Shown piece after piece: positions 8,018 to 15,702 of a stretch of 37,759 nucleotides of DNA. Made by a program: the position numbers and the translations under genes. The stretch covers positions 1 through 37,759 of the forward strand of contig NZ_BMLK01000031.1 of the NCBI RefSeq assembly GCF_014645195.1, given 5' to 3'. Source of the DNA: Novosphingobium indicum. Lineage in GTDB: Bacteria; Pseudomonadota; Alphaproteobacteria; Sphingomonadales; Sphingomonadaceae. The notes under the pieces are model-generated. The model was not told the origin of the DNA. It saw only the letters and a program-made list of their open reading frames with translations, and made no database searches. Within the stretch, counting starts at the first letter, position 1; every line of letters starts with the position of its first letter.

Positions 8018-8818
8018 TCAATCCACGTCGATCATGCCTTTCGCTCCCGGGCCGCCGCTGACTGCCAAGGTTTCCCCGGTAATGTAGCTTGCGGCATCGC
8101 TGGCGAGGAACGCCACCGCCTGTGCCACTTCCTCTGGCTTGCCCGGACGACCGAGCGCAAAGGCGGTCTTCGCAGCGCCGAGGGCGTCGAAGCCGGTCTT
8201 GGCCCAGCCTTTCTGTGCGAGTTCGGTGGCGGTCATGCCCGGCGCCACGGCGTTGACGCGCACGTTCGAGCCGCCCCATTCGCTCGCGGCAACTCTGGTG
8301 AACATCTGCAGGCCGGCCTTGGCCGCCGAATAGGCGCCGCAACCCGGCGTGCCGGTGATACCGGCCTGCGAGGAGATGTTGACGATGGCGCCGTGGCCGC
8401 TCTTCTTGAGATGCGGAATGGCCGCGTGCGAGCAGTAGAATGCGGCATTGAGGTTGAGCTGGATGTCCTTGTCCCACATCGCCGGCGGCATCTTGGAGAA
8501 GCCGGAAAAGCTCGACTTGCCGGCGTTGTTGATAAGGATGTCGAGGTGTCCGAAGTGCTCGACGGTCTTGTCAACGAGCGCCTGCACTTGCTCGGGGTCG
8601 GTGGCGTCGGTGGGCACGCAGAGGACATCGCGTCCGGTCTCAGCGCGCAGTTCCTCGGCGGTCGCTTCAAGCGCTTCCGCCTTGCGCGCAGCGAGAACCA
8701 GATCGGCGCCGCGCTGGGCCAGCAGCCGGGCGATTTCCTTGCCGATACCCGTGCCGCCGCCGGTTACGATGGCCACGCGGCCGCTGAGATCGAATCCTTC
8801 CAACATCGTGTTCACCAT
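8018..8818 (-). CDS. Short-chain dehydrogenase/reductase (SDR)
   Basis: A classical SDR of up to 266 residues. The cofactor motif is TGGGTGIG (about residues 19-26). NNAGKSSFSGF and the catalytic SSQAGITG...GAYSAAK segment (Ser, Tyr, Lys) follow, and the C-terminus has ITGETLAVSGG. It should use NAD(P)(H) to interconvert a hydroxyl and a keto group. It lies downstream of the DUF1214 gene on the same strand; the stop of that gene (8814-8812) overlaps the ATG at 8818. A second ATG at 8806 (MLEGFDLSG) would start five bases after that stop and gives an equally natural N-terminus. GGAGGA sits only one base before 8818 but about 13 before 8806, so the exact start is undecided. Confidence 0.86.
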   Translation of the reverse strand: MVNTMLEGFDLSGRVAIVTGGGTGIGKEIARLLAQRGADLVLAARKAEALEATAEELRAETGRDVLCVPTDATDPEQVQALVDKTVEHFGHLDILINNAGKSSFSGFSKMPPAMWDKDIQLNLNAAFYCSHAAIPHLKKSGHGAIVNISSQAGITGTPGCGAYSAAKAGLQMFTRVAASEWGGSNVRVNAVAPGMTATELAQKGWAKTGFDALGAAKTAFALGRPGKPEEVAQAVAFLASDAASYITGETLAVSGGPGAKGMIDVD

Positions 8819-9990
8819 CTCCTCCGGCGCTGGCAGCCCCGGACTCTCTCCTGAAGTTCGGCTGCGCGCTCCTGCGCCGACACCGTGGGGGTGTCGGCGG
8901 GGAGGTGGTCACGCAACTCTGCGAATTTGACGCGCTTGAGCGTCGGCGTCGGGCACGAATCGCAATCGTACCAGCGCCCGTAGATCGTGCCCTGCTGGAA
9001 GCCCGCCGGATCGAGCCAGTTCGGCACACCGGGGTCTTCCAGCGAGATCACGGCGCGAAATTTGCCGTCGCTGGAAACCCTGGCGAAGTGGCCGTTGGTG
9101 CTGCTCAGCCGGTAGACGTATTCGAGGGCGTTGTAGTAGGGATCGTTGAGCTGGAAGTTCCAGTAGGGCCGCACCTCAGGCAATTCCGTCTCGATGATCA
9201 GCGCTTCGTCGGCTTCGAATTCGAAGACGGCGGGGATGTAGATCTGGCGCGAGAGCGCGCCGCCGATCGGGGCGGGCTTGAACACGTTGATCCCTGCTTC
9301 CTCACGGACCTGGTTCTGCATCCAGTAGAACAGTTGAGTCGCCTTGGCAGGCATGCCCGCCATGTTCCTGATCCGCTGGAGGATTTCATCGACCGAGAGG
9401 CGCGGTTTGGGCGGTACAGGGTCGAGGTTTTCGATGGAGAGCACCGGGTCGATCTCGCCCGACCAGTCGTAGGAGCGCTTGCGGATCATCAGCGTGGATG
9501 CGCCCGGCTTGATCTGCAGCCAGTTGCCGCTGTGCCCCTCGGGCCTTTCGGCGCTCAGCAGGATCTCGAACGTGCCGTCCGCTTCGATCTGCAGGTGCCG
9601 GTCGTCGAGATCGGCATAGCATTCGCCGGTCATGTCCGGCGGATCGGGCATCCCCGCCAGCGGGCCCTGCGTATTGAAAGTGATCATCTTCACCGTGCCG
9701 CGCGTGCCCGAAACGCGGTAGCGATAGGCCGGGCTGACGGGAGACTGCAGGTAAATGTCGTCCGGGTTTGGCTGCAGCGTATAGACCGGGTTCCACAATG
9801 GCGCCCAGTCGGGGTGTTCCGGCGTTGCGTGGAAGAACGCGAAGTAGCCGTAGGACATCTGCATCATGATCTGCCGGTAAACGTCGGCGCGATATTGCGG
9901 GTCGTCCGGGCGCCAGGTGTTGGCAATGCCGGCGACCGCCTCTTCAAGGTCCTGCAGATAATCGAACAGCGGACCGGGTTGCGTGGTCAT
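8812..9990 (-). CDS. DUF1214-domain protein of unknown function
   Basis: A 392-residue protein with no signal peptide or membrane segment. The C-terminal half (from about residue 240) matches the DUF1214 pattern: RQIYIPAVFEFEADEALIIETELP, then RPYWNFQLNDPYYNALEY, LSSTNGHFARVSSDGKFRAVIS and a closing GTIYGRWYDCDSCPTPTLKRV. No enzymatic activity can be read from the motifs. Relatives are often found beside SDRs and acyl-CoA dehydrogenases in actinobacterial and sphingomonad lipid/steroid clusters, as here. The N-terminal ~200 residues contain aromatic-rich beta-strand-like sequence and could form a ligand-binding fold; that is inference. GGGAGAGG lies upstream of the ATG. The gene is divergent from the next SDR across a 98-base spacer that carries a 22-bp palindrome. 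Confidence 0.72.
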   Translation of the reverse strand: MTTQPGPLFDYLQDLEEAVAGIANTWRPDDPQYRADVYRQIMMQMSYGYFAFFHATPEHPDWAPLWNPVYTLQPNPDDIYLQSPVSPAYRYRVSGTRGTVKMITFNTQGPLAGMPDPPDMTGECYADLDDRHLQIEADGTFEILLSAERPEGHSGNWLQIKPGASTLMIRKRSYDWSGEIDPVLSIENLDPVPPKPRLSVDEILQRIRNMAGMPAKATQLFYWMQNQVREEAGINVFKPAPIGGALSRQIYIPAVFEFEADEALIIETELPEVRPYWNFQLNDPYYNALEYVYRLSSTNGHFARVSSDGKFRAVISLEDPGVPNWLDPAGFQQGTIYGRWYDCDSCPTPTLKRVKFAELRDHLPADTPTVSAQERAAELQERVRGCQRRRRW

Positions 9991-10038
9991 CGTCCTGGTG
10001 ATCCTCTCCCTTGGGCCCCTGTCCGGGACTCGCCTTTG

Positions 10039-10060
10039 CTAGATGGTATATACTATCTAG
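10039..10060. promoter_or_regulatory. 22-bp near-perfect palindrome, likely operator
   Basis: The half-sites are CTAGATGGTAT and ATACTATCTAG. Ten of the 11 base pairs are symmetrical; only 10045/10054 do not match. It sits centrally in the 98-base spacer between the divergent DUF1214 and SDR genes. Size and symmetry fit a TetR- or GntR-like dimer site that could control both directions. No regulator gene of such a family lies next to it. Confidence 0.65.
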
Positions 10061-10088
10061 TGGGTCTGCAAAGTGGAGTGGAACACGC

Positions 10089-10892
10089 ATGAGCGATACC
10101 GATCTTCTCGATCTCGGCGGCCAGGTCGCCGTTGTTACCGGCGGTGGCCAGAACGCAGGCCGCGCGATCGCGCTGGAACTGGCGCGGCACAATGCGGGCG
10201 GCGTTGCCGTCAACGACTTCGTGGCCGAACGCGCCGAGGCCGTGGCCGAGGAAATTCGCGCCATGGGCGTGCCCGCGCTCGCGGTGCCATTCGACGTCTG
10301 CGATCTCGAAGCGGCCAAGGCCGCCGATGCCGCGATCAAGGAAAAGCTCGGCGCGGCGACCATCCTCGTCAACAATGCCGGCATGGCCGGGCCGGGCGGC
10401 TCGCTGCGGCCCAAGCTGAACTTCTGGGAGGAAGAGCCCGAAGCCTGGCAGCGCTACCTCGGCACCAATCTCTACGGCGTTTACAACTGCAGCTACGCCT
10501 TCATTCCCAACATGGTGGAAGCGAAGAAGGGCCGCGTCGTGACGGTCGTTTCGGACTCCGGGCGCATCGGCGAGCCCAAGCTGGCCGTCTACGCCTCGGC
10601 CAAGGCGGGCGCGCAGGGCTTCATGCGCTCGATCGCCAAGGAACTGGGGCGCTACAACGTGACTGCGAACTGCGTTTCGCTTTCCGCGCTCATGCCCGAC
10701 ATGCCCGAAGAGCAGCTGGCCGAGATCATGGCGAGCGACCAGACCAAGGCGATGATGTCGCGCTACACCATCCGCCGCTTCGGCAAGTCGACCGATGTGG
10801 CCGCGCTCGTCACCTTCCTGTGTTCGGGCGCTTCGGAGTGGATCACGGGCCAGACCTATCCGCTCAACGGTGGTTACGCGCCGTCGATGTAA
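10089..10892 (+). CDS. Short-chain dehydrogenase/reductase (SDR) with variant cofactor motif
   Basis: A 267-residue SDR. The glycine-rich motif reads TGGGQNAG rather than TGxxxGIG: the usual Ile-Gly is Ala-Gly. NNAGMAGPGGS and the catalytic SDSGRIGEPKLAVYASAK (Ser, Tyr, Lys) are intact, and the C-terminus has ITGQTYPLNGGY. The variant may affect cofactor binding, but similar variants occur in active SDRs. The ATG at 10089 (MSDTDLLDLGGQ) is the natural start; upstream in-frame sequence would run through the palindromic operator. The gene stands alone between that operator and a strong hairpin downstream, so it is probably a single-gene unit under that operator. The substrate is unknown. Confidence 0.85.
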   Translation: MSDTDLLDLGGQVAVVTGGGQNAGRAIALELARHNAGGVAVNDFVAERAEAVAEEIRAMGVPALAVPFDVCDLEAAKAADAAIKEKLGAATILVNNAGMAGPGGSLRPKLNFWEEEPEAWQRYLGTNLYGVYNCSYAFIPNMVEAKKGRVVTVVSDSGRIGEPKLAVYASAKAGAQGFMRSIAKELGRYNVTANCVSLSALMPDMPEEQLAEIMASDQTKAMMSRYTIRRFGKSTDVAALVTFLCSGASEWITGQTYPLNGGYAPSM

Positions 10893-10908
10893 GCGGATGC
10901 CGACAATA

Positions 10909-10941
10909 GGGACCGGCCGGTATAAAAATCCGGCTGGTCCC
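10909..10941 (+). terminator. Strong hairpin downstream of SDR gene
   Basis: GGGACCGGCCGG pairs with CCGGCTGGTCCC (12 pairs, one a G-U) around the loop TATAAAAAT. It begins 16 bases after the SDR stop and ends 67 bases before the molybdenum-hydroxylase operon. There is no U-tract, so it is not a textbook intrinsic terminator. It may be a Rho-assisted terminator, a 3' stabiliser, or part of a leader. Confidence 0.45.
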
Positions 10942-11008
10942 GGTTGACTAAACGCATGCCAGTACCGATCATCTCCCGTAAGGAACCGGGCGGTTCCGGG
11001 GAGAAATC

Positions 11009-11878
11009 ATGCCATCACCTGCTTTTCACGTACCCGACTCTGTTGAAGACGTCGTAGCCCTACTGGCCGCCGATCCTACGGCCCGGCCGCTGGGCGGCGG
11101 GACCGATCTCATCGTCCAGATGCGGTCCGGTCGGCTTGTCCCTGGCAGCGTCGTCGATTTCAAGCGTATCGCCGGCATGACAGGTGTGCGGCACGAGGGT
11201 GATGCTTTCGTCATCGGCGCGGCCACGCCGTGCACGGCGCTCAAGGCCGACGCCGCGCTTGCGGCTGCCTGGCCGGGCGTGGTCGAGGCGGCGAACCTGA
11301 TCGGCTCGGTGCAGGTCCGCAATCGCGCGACGATGGCCGGAAACCTGTGCAATGCCTCGCCCGCGGCGGACAGCGTCCCGGCACTGGTGGCGGCAGGCGC
11401 GACCTGCGTTGTTGCCGGCCCGTCGGGCAAGCGCGAAGTGCCGGTTCAGGATATTCCGGTGGCACCGGGCAAGACCTCGCTGGCGCCGGGCGAATTCGTC
11501 GTCGAAATCTGCCTCCCTGCCAAGCCTGCTGGTGGTGGCGACGCGTACCTGCGTTCCACGCCGCGCACCGAGATGGACATTGCCGTCGTCGGCGCGGGCG
11601 TCAGCCTCGTGCTCGATGCCGACGGAACCTGCACCTCGGCCCGGGTGGCGCTTGGCGCGGTCGGACCCACGGTTGTGCTGGTCGAGGAGGCCGGCAAGGC
11701 GCTGGTAGGCACCAAGCTCGACGACGACGCGCTCGCCGCCATGTCCCAGGCGGTCCAGGCCGCCAGCAATCCCATCGACGACAAGCGCGGCAGCGTTTCC
11801 TACCGCAAGGCCATGGCCGGCGTTCTCGCCCGCCGTGCCGTCCTGGTCGCCGCCACGCGCGCCGGAGCAAAGGCATGA
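11009..11878 (+). CDS. Molybdenum hydroxylase FAD-binding (medium) subunit, CoxM-like
   Basis: A 289-residue protein of the xanthine dehydrogenase/CO dehydrogenase FAD-subunit family. The flavin-binding motifs are PLGGGTDLIVQMRSG near residue 30 and VQVRNRATMAGNLCNASPAADSVP near residues 95-120. The C-terminal CoxM domain follows (SARVALGAVGPT). It passes electrons from the iron-sulfur subunit to its acceptor. The order medium-small-large with ATGA overlaps is the usual coxMSL-type arrangement and predicts a heterotrimer or its dimer in the cytoplasm. GGGGAGAAATC precedes the ATG. The substrate cannot be told from this subunit. Confidence 0.9.
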   Translation: MPSPAFHVPDSVEDVVALLAADPTARPLGGGTDLIVQMRSGRLVPGSVVDFKRIAGMTGVRHEGDAFVIGAATPCTALKADAALAAAWPGVVEAANLIGSVQVRNRATMAGNLCNASPAADSVPALVAAGATCVVAGPSGKREVPVQDIPVAPGKTSLAPGEFVVEICLPAKPAGGGDAYLRSTPRTEMDIAVVGAGVSLVLDADGTCTSARVALGAVGPTVVLVEEAGKALVGTKLDDDALAAMSQAVQAASNPIDDKRGSVSYRKAMAGVLARRAVLVAATRAGAKA

Positions 11879-12363
11879 GCAAGATTCGCGTTTCCACTAC
11901 CGTCAACGGCGATGCCGCCGAATTCCTGTGCGAATCCGGTTCGTCGCTGCTCGACGTTCTGCGCGACACCATGGGCCTGACCGGCTCCAAGGAGGGCTGC
12001 GGCTCGGGTGACTGCGGGGCCTGCACCGTCGTTCTCGACGGGGAGATGGTCTGTTCCTGCCTCGTGCTCGCGCCCGAAGCCGAGGGGCGCACGATCGCGA
12101 CCATCGAAGGCGTAGCCGAGGGGTCGGTACTGCACCCGGTGCAGCAGAAGTTCCTCGAACATGCAGCCCTGCAGTGCGGCTTCTGTACGCCGGGCTTCAT
12201 CGTTGCCGCCAAGGCGCTGCTCGACCGCAACCCGAACCCCACCGAGACCGAGGTGCGCTATTGGCTGGCGGGCAATCTTTGCCGCTGCACCGGCTACGAC
12301 AAGATCGTGCGCGCAGTGCTCGATGCCGCCGCCGAACTTCGCCAGGAAAGGACGCCCGCATGA
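11875..12363 (+). CDS. Molybdenum hydroxylase [2Fe-2S] (small) subunit, CoxS-like
   Basis: A 162-residue electron-transfer subunit. The N-terminal plant-ferredoxin-type cluster ligands are seen in EGCGSGDCGACTVV and the following VCSC. The C-terminal alpha-helical cluster ligands are in QCGFCTPGF and LCRCTGYDKI. Both [2Fe-2S] centres should therefore form. The start ATG overlaps the stop of the FAD subunit by four bases, and its own stop overlaps the large-subunit start by four bases, so the three are translationally coupled. Length and ligand spacing are normal for the family. Confidence 0.93.
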   Translation: MSKIRVSTTVNGDAAEFLCESGSSLLDVLRDTMGLTGSKEGCGSGDCGACTVVLDGEMVCSCLVLAPEAEGRTIATIEGVAEGSVLHPVQQKFLEHAALQCGFCTPGFIVAAKALLDRNPNPTETEVRYWLAGNLCRCTGYDKIVRAVLDAAAELRQERTPA

Positions 12364-14630
12364 ACGCGCCCGAACAGATGAAGCAGTTCCGCCATGTCGG
12401 CACGCGCCCGGTGCGTCCCGACGGTGTCGACAAGGTCACGGGCAGGGCGCTCTACAGTCCCGATTTCAAGGCGCCGGGGATGCTCTGGGGCGCGATCCTG
12501 CGCAGTCCGCATCCGCACGCCCGGATCATCGCGATCGATACGCGTCAGGCCGAGGCCCTTGCCGGGGTCAAGGCCGTGGCGACGGGCAGGGACCTGCCGA
12601 CGCTGGAATCGCTGGTGATGCATGTCGGCGAAGGCGCCTCGGACATCGTCGATGTTTCGCACAACTGCCTCGCACTCGATAAGGTTCTCTACGAGGGCCA
12701 CGCAGTTGCGGCCGTTGCTGCGACCAGCCCCGAGATCGCCCGCGAGGCTTTGGCGCTGATCGAAGTCGAATATGAGGAGCTGCCGTTCGTGCTCGGCGTG
12801 GAGGAAGCGCTGGCTGAAGGCGCGCCGATCCTGCACGACAACGTCTTTACCAAAGGCGTCGATCCGAAGCCGGACAAGCCCTCGAATGCGGCAATGCGCG
12901 TCGAGATGGGTGGCGGCGACGTCGAAGGGGCGCTCGCCTCGGCCGCGGCTACCGTGACCGGGCGTTACTCGCTGGAACCGGTGCATCAGGGGTATATCGA
13001 GCCCCATGCCTGTGTAGCCTCGTGGAATGGCGACGGGCAGGCGCAGATCTGGACGTCCAGCCAGGGGCACTTCTCGGTGCGCGCGCTCACGGCGTCTGTG
13101 CTGGCAATGCCGCAGGCCGATATCCGCGTGACGCCGCTGGAAATCGGCGGTGGCTTTGGCGGCAAGACGACCATCTACCTCGAACCGGTGGCGATGGTGC
13201 TCTCGAAGAAGTCCGGCCGCCCGGTGCGTCTGGCCATGACTCGCGAGGAAGTGTTCCGCGCGACCGGCCCGGCGCCGGGCGCGGTAATCGACGTGCGGCT
13301 CGGCGCCGCTGCCGACGGCACGCTGGTCGCTGCGGACGTCGAGTTTCTCTACCACTCTGGCGCCTATACCGCGAACGATGCAGGCGCGGGCGTGTCGAGC
13401 GCGATCGGGCACTACCGCATCGCCAATACCCGCGTCGTCGGCGTCGAAGTGCTGTGCAACCGCCCGGCGGCCAAGGCCTACCGCGCACCGGGTGCGCCGC
13501 AGGTGAACTTCGCGGTCGAAAGCGCGATGGACGAACTGGCAGGCAAGCTCGGTATCGATCCGCTGGAGCTGCGCCTGAAGAACGCAGTCGTCGAAGGCGA
13601 TCCGCAGACGACCGGGCTGCCCTGGGGGCGCATCGGCTATGTCGAATGCCTCGAAGCCGCCAAGGCCCATCCGCACTGGTCGGCGCCGCTCGGCCCCAAT
13701 CAGGGGCGCGGCATTGCGGGCGGATACTGGGGCAACTACGGCGGTCCCTCGACGGTGAACGTCAGCGTCGCTGAGGATGGCACCGTCACGGTTGCTACCG
13801 GCAGCCCGGACATCGGCGGCAGCCGCGCCTCCATGGCCATCATGGCGGCCGAAGTGCTGGACATTCCCTACGAACGGGTTCGCGCTGTCGTTGCCGATAC
13901 GGCGTCCATCGGCGTGTCGATGGTGACCGGCGGCAGCCGCACGACGTTCGCGACGGGCATGGCGACGGTGCAGGCCGCCGAAGAGGTGAAGCGCATTTTG
14001 TGTGAACGCGCTGCGCGGATCTGGGGCGTTGCTGCGGATCAGGTCGAGTGGCGTTCGGGCGAGGTCACCTGCCTCGATGGCGAGAAGCAGGGACAGGTCA
14101 TGTCCGCCGCTGCCATCGCCGGGCGTTCGTTCCATTCCGGCGGACCGATCGCGGCGGTGGCGGCGCTGAGCGCCAAAGGCTGGCTGCCGGGCTTCGGCGT
14201 GCACATCTGCGATACCGAAGTCGATCCCGAGACCGGGCACGTGAAGATCGTGCGTTACACCGCAATCCAGGACGTCGGCATCGCGATCCACCCGGACTAT
14301 GTCGAAGGACAGATCCAGGGCGGCGCGGCACAGGGCATCGGCTGGGCGCTCAACGAGGCCTATATCTACAGCAAGGATGGCAAGCTCGATAATGCGGGAT
14401 TCTTGGACTACCGCATGCCGGTGGCGTCGGACTTGCCAATGATCGAGGCCGTGCTGGTTGAAGTGCCCAATCCGTCGCATCCCTATGGCGTGAAGGGCGT
14501 GGGCGAGGTGCCGATCGTGCCGCCGCTGGCGGCCGTTGCCAACGCTATCCATGCGGCGGCAGGTGTGCGCCTCAGGGATCTGCCGATGGCGCCCGACCGG
14601 GTCTACGCCGCGCTGCATCCCGAAGGATGA
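12360..14630 (+). CDS. Molybdenum hydroxylase molybdopterin-binding (large) subunit, CoxL-like
   Basis: A 756-residue catalytic subunit of the xanthine oxidase family. It binds the molybdenum-cytosine-dinucleotide-type cofactor and inserts a water-derived oxygen into a C-H bond. Visible motifs are IGGGFGGKTTIYLEP, AYRAPGAPQVNFA and, near the C-terminus, KGVGE with the presumed catalytic Glu716. True CO dehydrogenases have AYRCSFR with a Cu-binding cysteine. Here AYRAPG excludes CO oxidation and points to an organic substrate, aromatic or N-heterocyclic acid, aldehyde or CoA ester. I chose the ATG at 12360 because it overlaps the preceding stop and gives the family N-terminus (GTRPVRPDGVDKVTGRALY). 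A MoaD-like gene follows within six bases. Confidence 0.9.
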   Translation: MNAPEQMKQFRHVGTRPVRPDGVDKVTGRALYSPDFKAPGMLWGAILRSPHPHARIIAIDTRQAEALAGVKAVATGRDLPTLESLVMHVGEGASDIVDVSHNCLALDKVLYEGHAVAAVAATSPEIAREALALIEVEYEELPFVLGVEEALAEGAPILHDNVFTKGVDPKPDKPSNAAMRVEMGGGDVEGALASAAATVTGRYSLEPVHQGYIEPHACVASWNGDGQAQIWTSSQGHFSVRALTASVLAMPQADIRVTPLEIGGGFGGKTTIYLEPVAMVLSKKSGRPVRLAMTREEVFRATGPAPGAVIDVRLGAAADGTLVAADVEFLYHSGAYTANDAGAGVSSAIGHYRIANTRVVGVEVLCNRPAAKAYRAPGAPQVNFAVESAMDELAGKLGIDPLELRLKNAVVEGDPQTTGLPWGRIGYVECLEAAKAHPHWSAPLGPNQGRGIAGGYWGNYGGPSTVNVSVAEDGTVTVATGSPDIGGSRASMAIMAAEVLDIPYERVRAVVADTASIGVSMVTGGSRTTFATGMATVQAAEEVKRILCERAARIWGVAADQVEWRSGEVTCLDGEKQGQVMSAAAIAGRSFHSGGPIAAVAALSAKGWLPGFGVHICDTEVDPETGHVKIVRYTAIQDVGIAIHPDYVEGQIQGGAAQGIGWALNEAYIYSKDGKLDNAGFLDYRMPVASDLPMIEAVLVEVPNPSHPYGVKGVGEVPIVPPLAAVANAIHAAAGVRLRDLPMAPDRVYAALHPEG

Positions 14631-14636
14631 TGCGCG

Positions 14637-14888
14637 GTGCGGATCCTCGTGATGCCGCCATTCGACAAGGAGTTCTTCGGCGAGTTCGTCAAAGAGGGGC
14701 GACTCGATCTGGCGCCGCATAACCTGTTCGATCTGGTCGACCGGCTCGACGGTCTTGCCCCCGGCTTTGCCGATATCGCCCAGCCGCGTGTCCATTTCGC
14801 GGTCGATGGCGTATTGGAGACCGACTGGTCGCGCGATCTGGAAACGGCCAAAGAAGTGATCGTGTTGCCGCGCGTCGGGGGAGGATGA
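14637..14888 (+). CDS. MoaD/ThiS-like sulfur-carrier protein
   Basis: An 83-residue protein ending VIVLPRVGGG. The C-terminal Gly-Gly preceded by a LP-x-V segment is the hallmark of MoaD/ThiS beta-grasp sulfur carriers. The rest (RILVMPPFDKEFF..., LFDLVDRLDGLAPGF..., HFAVDGV) fits the beta-alpha-beta pattern of MoaD and its length. Such proteins carry sulfur as a C-terminal thiocarboxylate, usually for the molybdopterin dithiolene. Its place directly after a molybdenum-hydroxylase large subunit suggests dedicated cofactor supply. No activating enzyme (MoeB/ThiF-like) or MoaE is in the window, so it would borrow one. The start is GTG at 14637; the ATG at 14630 is out of frame. The family call rests on the C-terminal motif, size and context. 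Confidence 0.65.
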   Translation: MRILVMPPFDKEFFGEFVKEGRLDLAPHNLFDLVDRLDGLAPGFADIAQPRVHFAVDGVLETDWSRDLETAKEVIVLPRVGGG

Positions 14889-14892
14889 AACC

Positions 14893-15702
14893 GTGGCCGT
14901 GACATTGCCGTTCCGCTCTCTCGAACCGTTCGGCATCGAGATCGATTTCGATCTTTCGCAGCCGCTGGCACCGTCGCTTGCGTACCATTTCCGGCAACTT
15001 TGGGCCGAGCATGGTCTGGTGCTGGCACGGGGGCAATCGCTGACGATGGCGCGCCAGCGCGAGCTTTGCGCATTGCTGGGGCCGATCCTCGTGCGCGAAG
15101 GCGAGGGCGAGACGATGACCAATGCCGGTGGCGGGCCCAGCACCTCGCCGCTCGCTTGGCATTCGGACGCGGCCTATACCGATCATCCCTTCGATGCGAT
15201 TGCCCTGCATGCGCTCGATGTGGTGGACGATGCCTCGTCCACGCGCTTCGTGCGTGCGGAAGTGGCGCTGCCCGCGGATCTTCGGGCAGCGCTGGAGGGG
15301 CGCGAGCAGGAAATGATCTCGCCGCACTACACCCAGCTTGCCGGGCGCACGTGCGACCAGCGCGAACCCGAAGCGATGAAGCGCGGAGTGCGGCCTGTCG
15401 TGCTCGAAAATCCGCACAACGGGCGCCCATGCCTTTGGGTCAGCGAACTGCAGACGGCGCGCGTGCTGGGCATGCCTTGGAAAGAGAGCCGGGACCTGCT
15501 CCACGCGGCTTTCGACCGGCTGTACGTCCCGGAGCGCGTGTTCGAGCATAAGTGGCGCACCGGCGACGTGATCTTCTGGGACAACATCGCCCTGCAGCAT
15601 GCACGCGGAAATCTTGAAAGCGTCAGAAAGCGCGTGTTGCAGCGGGTGATCGTCGGCATCGAGGGCGCCGCGCCGCATGTGGCGACTAAGGTGTCAGTTT
15701 AG
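14893..15702 (+). CDS. TauD/TfdA-family Fe(II)/2-oxoglutarate-dependent dioxygenase
   Basis: A 269-residue dioxygenase. The iron ligands are His90-x-Asp92 (WHSDAAYTDHP) and His236 (NIALQHARG). Arg251 (RVLQRVIV) lies 15 residues after the distal His, the same spacing as the 2-oxoglutarate-binding Arg in TauD. It should hydroxylate an unactivated carbon while decarboxylating 2-oxoglutarate. The family includes enzymes for taurine, aryloxyacetates and terpenoid or carnitine-type acids, so the substrate is open. It begins with GTG four bases after the MoaD-like gene and belongs to the molybdenum-hydroxylase operon. Its last nine bases overlap the 3' end of the convergent binding-protein gene. Confidence 0.88.
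   Translation: MAVTLPFRSLEPFGIEIDFDLSQPLAPSLAYHFRQLWAEHGLVLARGQSLTMARQRELCALLGPILVREGEGETMTNAGGGPSTSPLAWHSDAAYTDHPFDAIALHALDVVDDASSTRFVRAEVALPADLRAALEGREQEMISPHYTQLAGRTCDQREPEAMKRGVRPVVLENPHNGRPCLWVSELQTARVLGMPWKESRDLLHAAFDRLYVPERVFEHKWRTGDVIFWDNIALQHARGNLESVRKRVLQRVIVGIEGAAPHVATKVSV

Noticed and set aside
12360..14630. CO dehydrogenase (form I) for carbon monoxide oxidation
   Set aside because: The large subunit has AYRAPG where CO dehydrogenases need AYRCSFR with a copper-binding cysteine.
12294..15143. 949-residue open frame on the minus strand opposite the molybdenum-hydroxylase genes
   Set aside because: It is His/Arg/Asp-rich, without family motifs, and lies antisense to three firmly identified genes. 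Long antisense frames are normal in GC-rich DNA.
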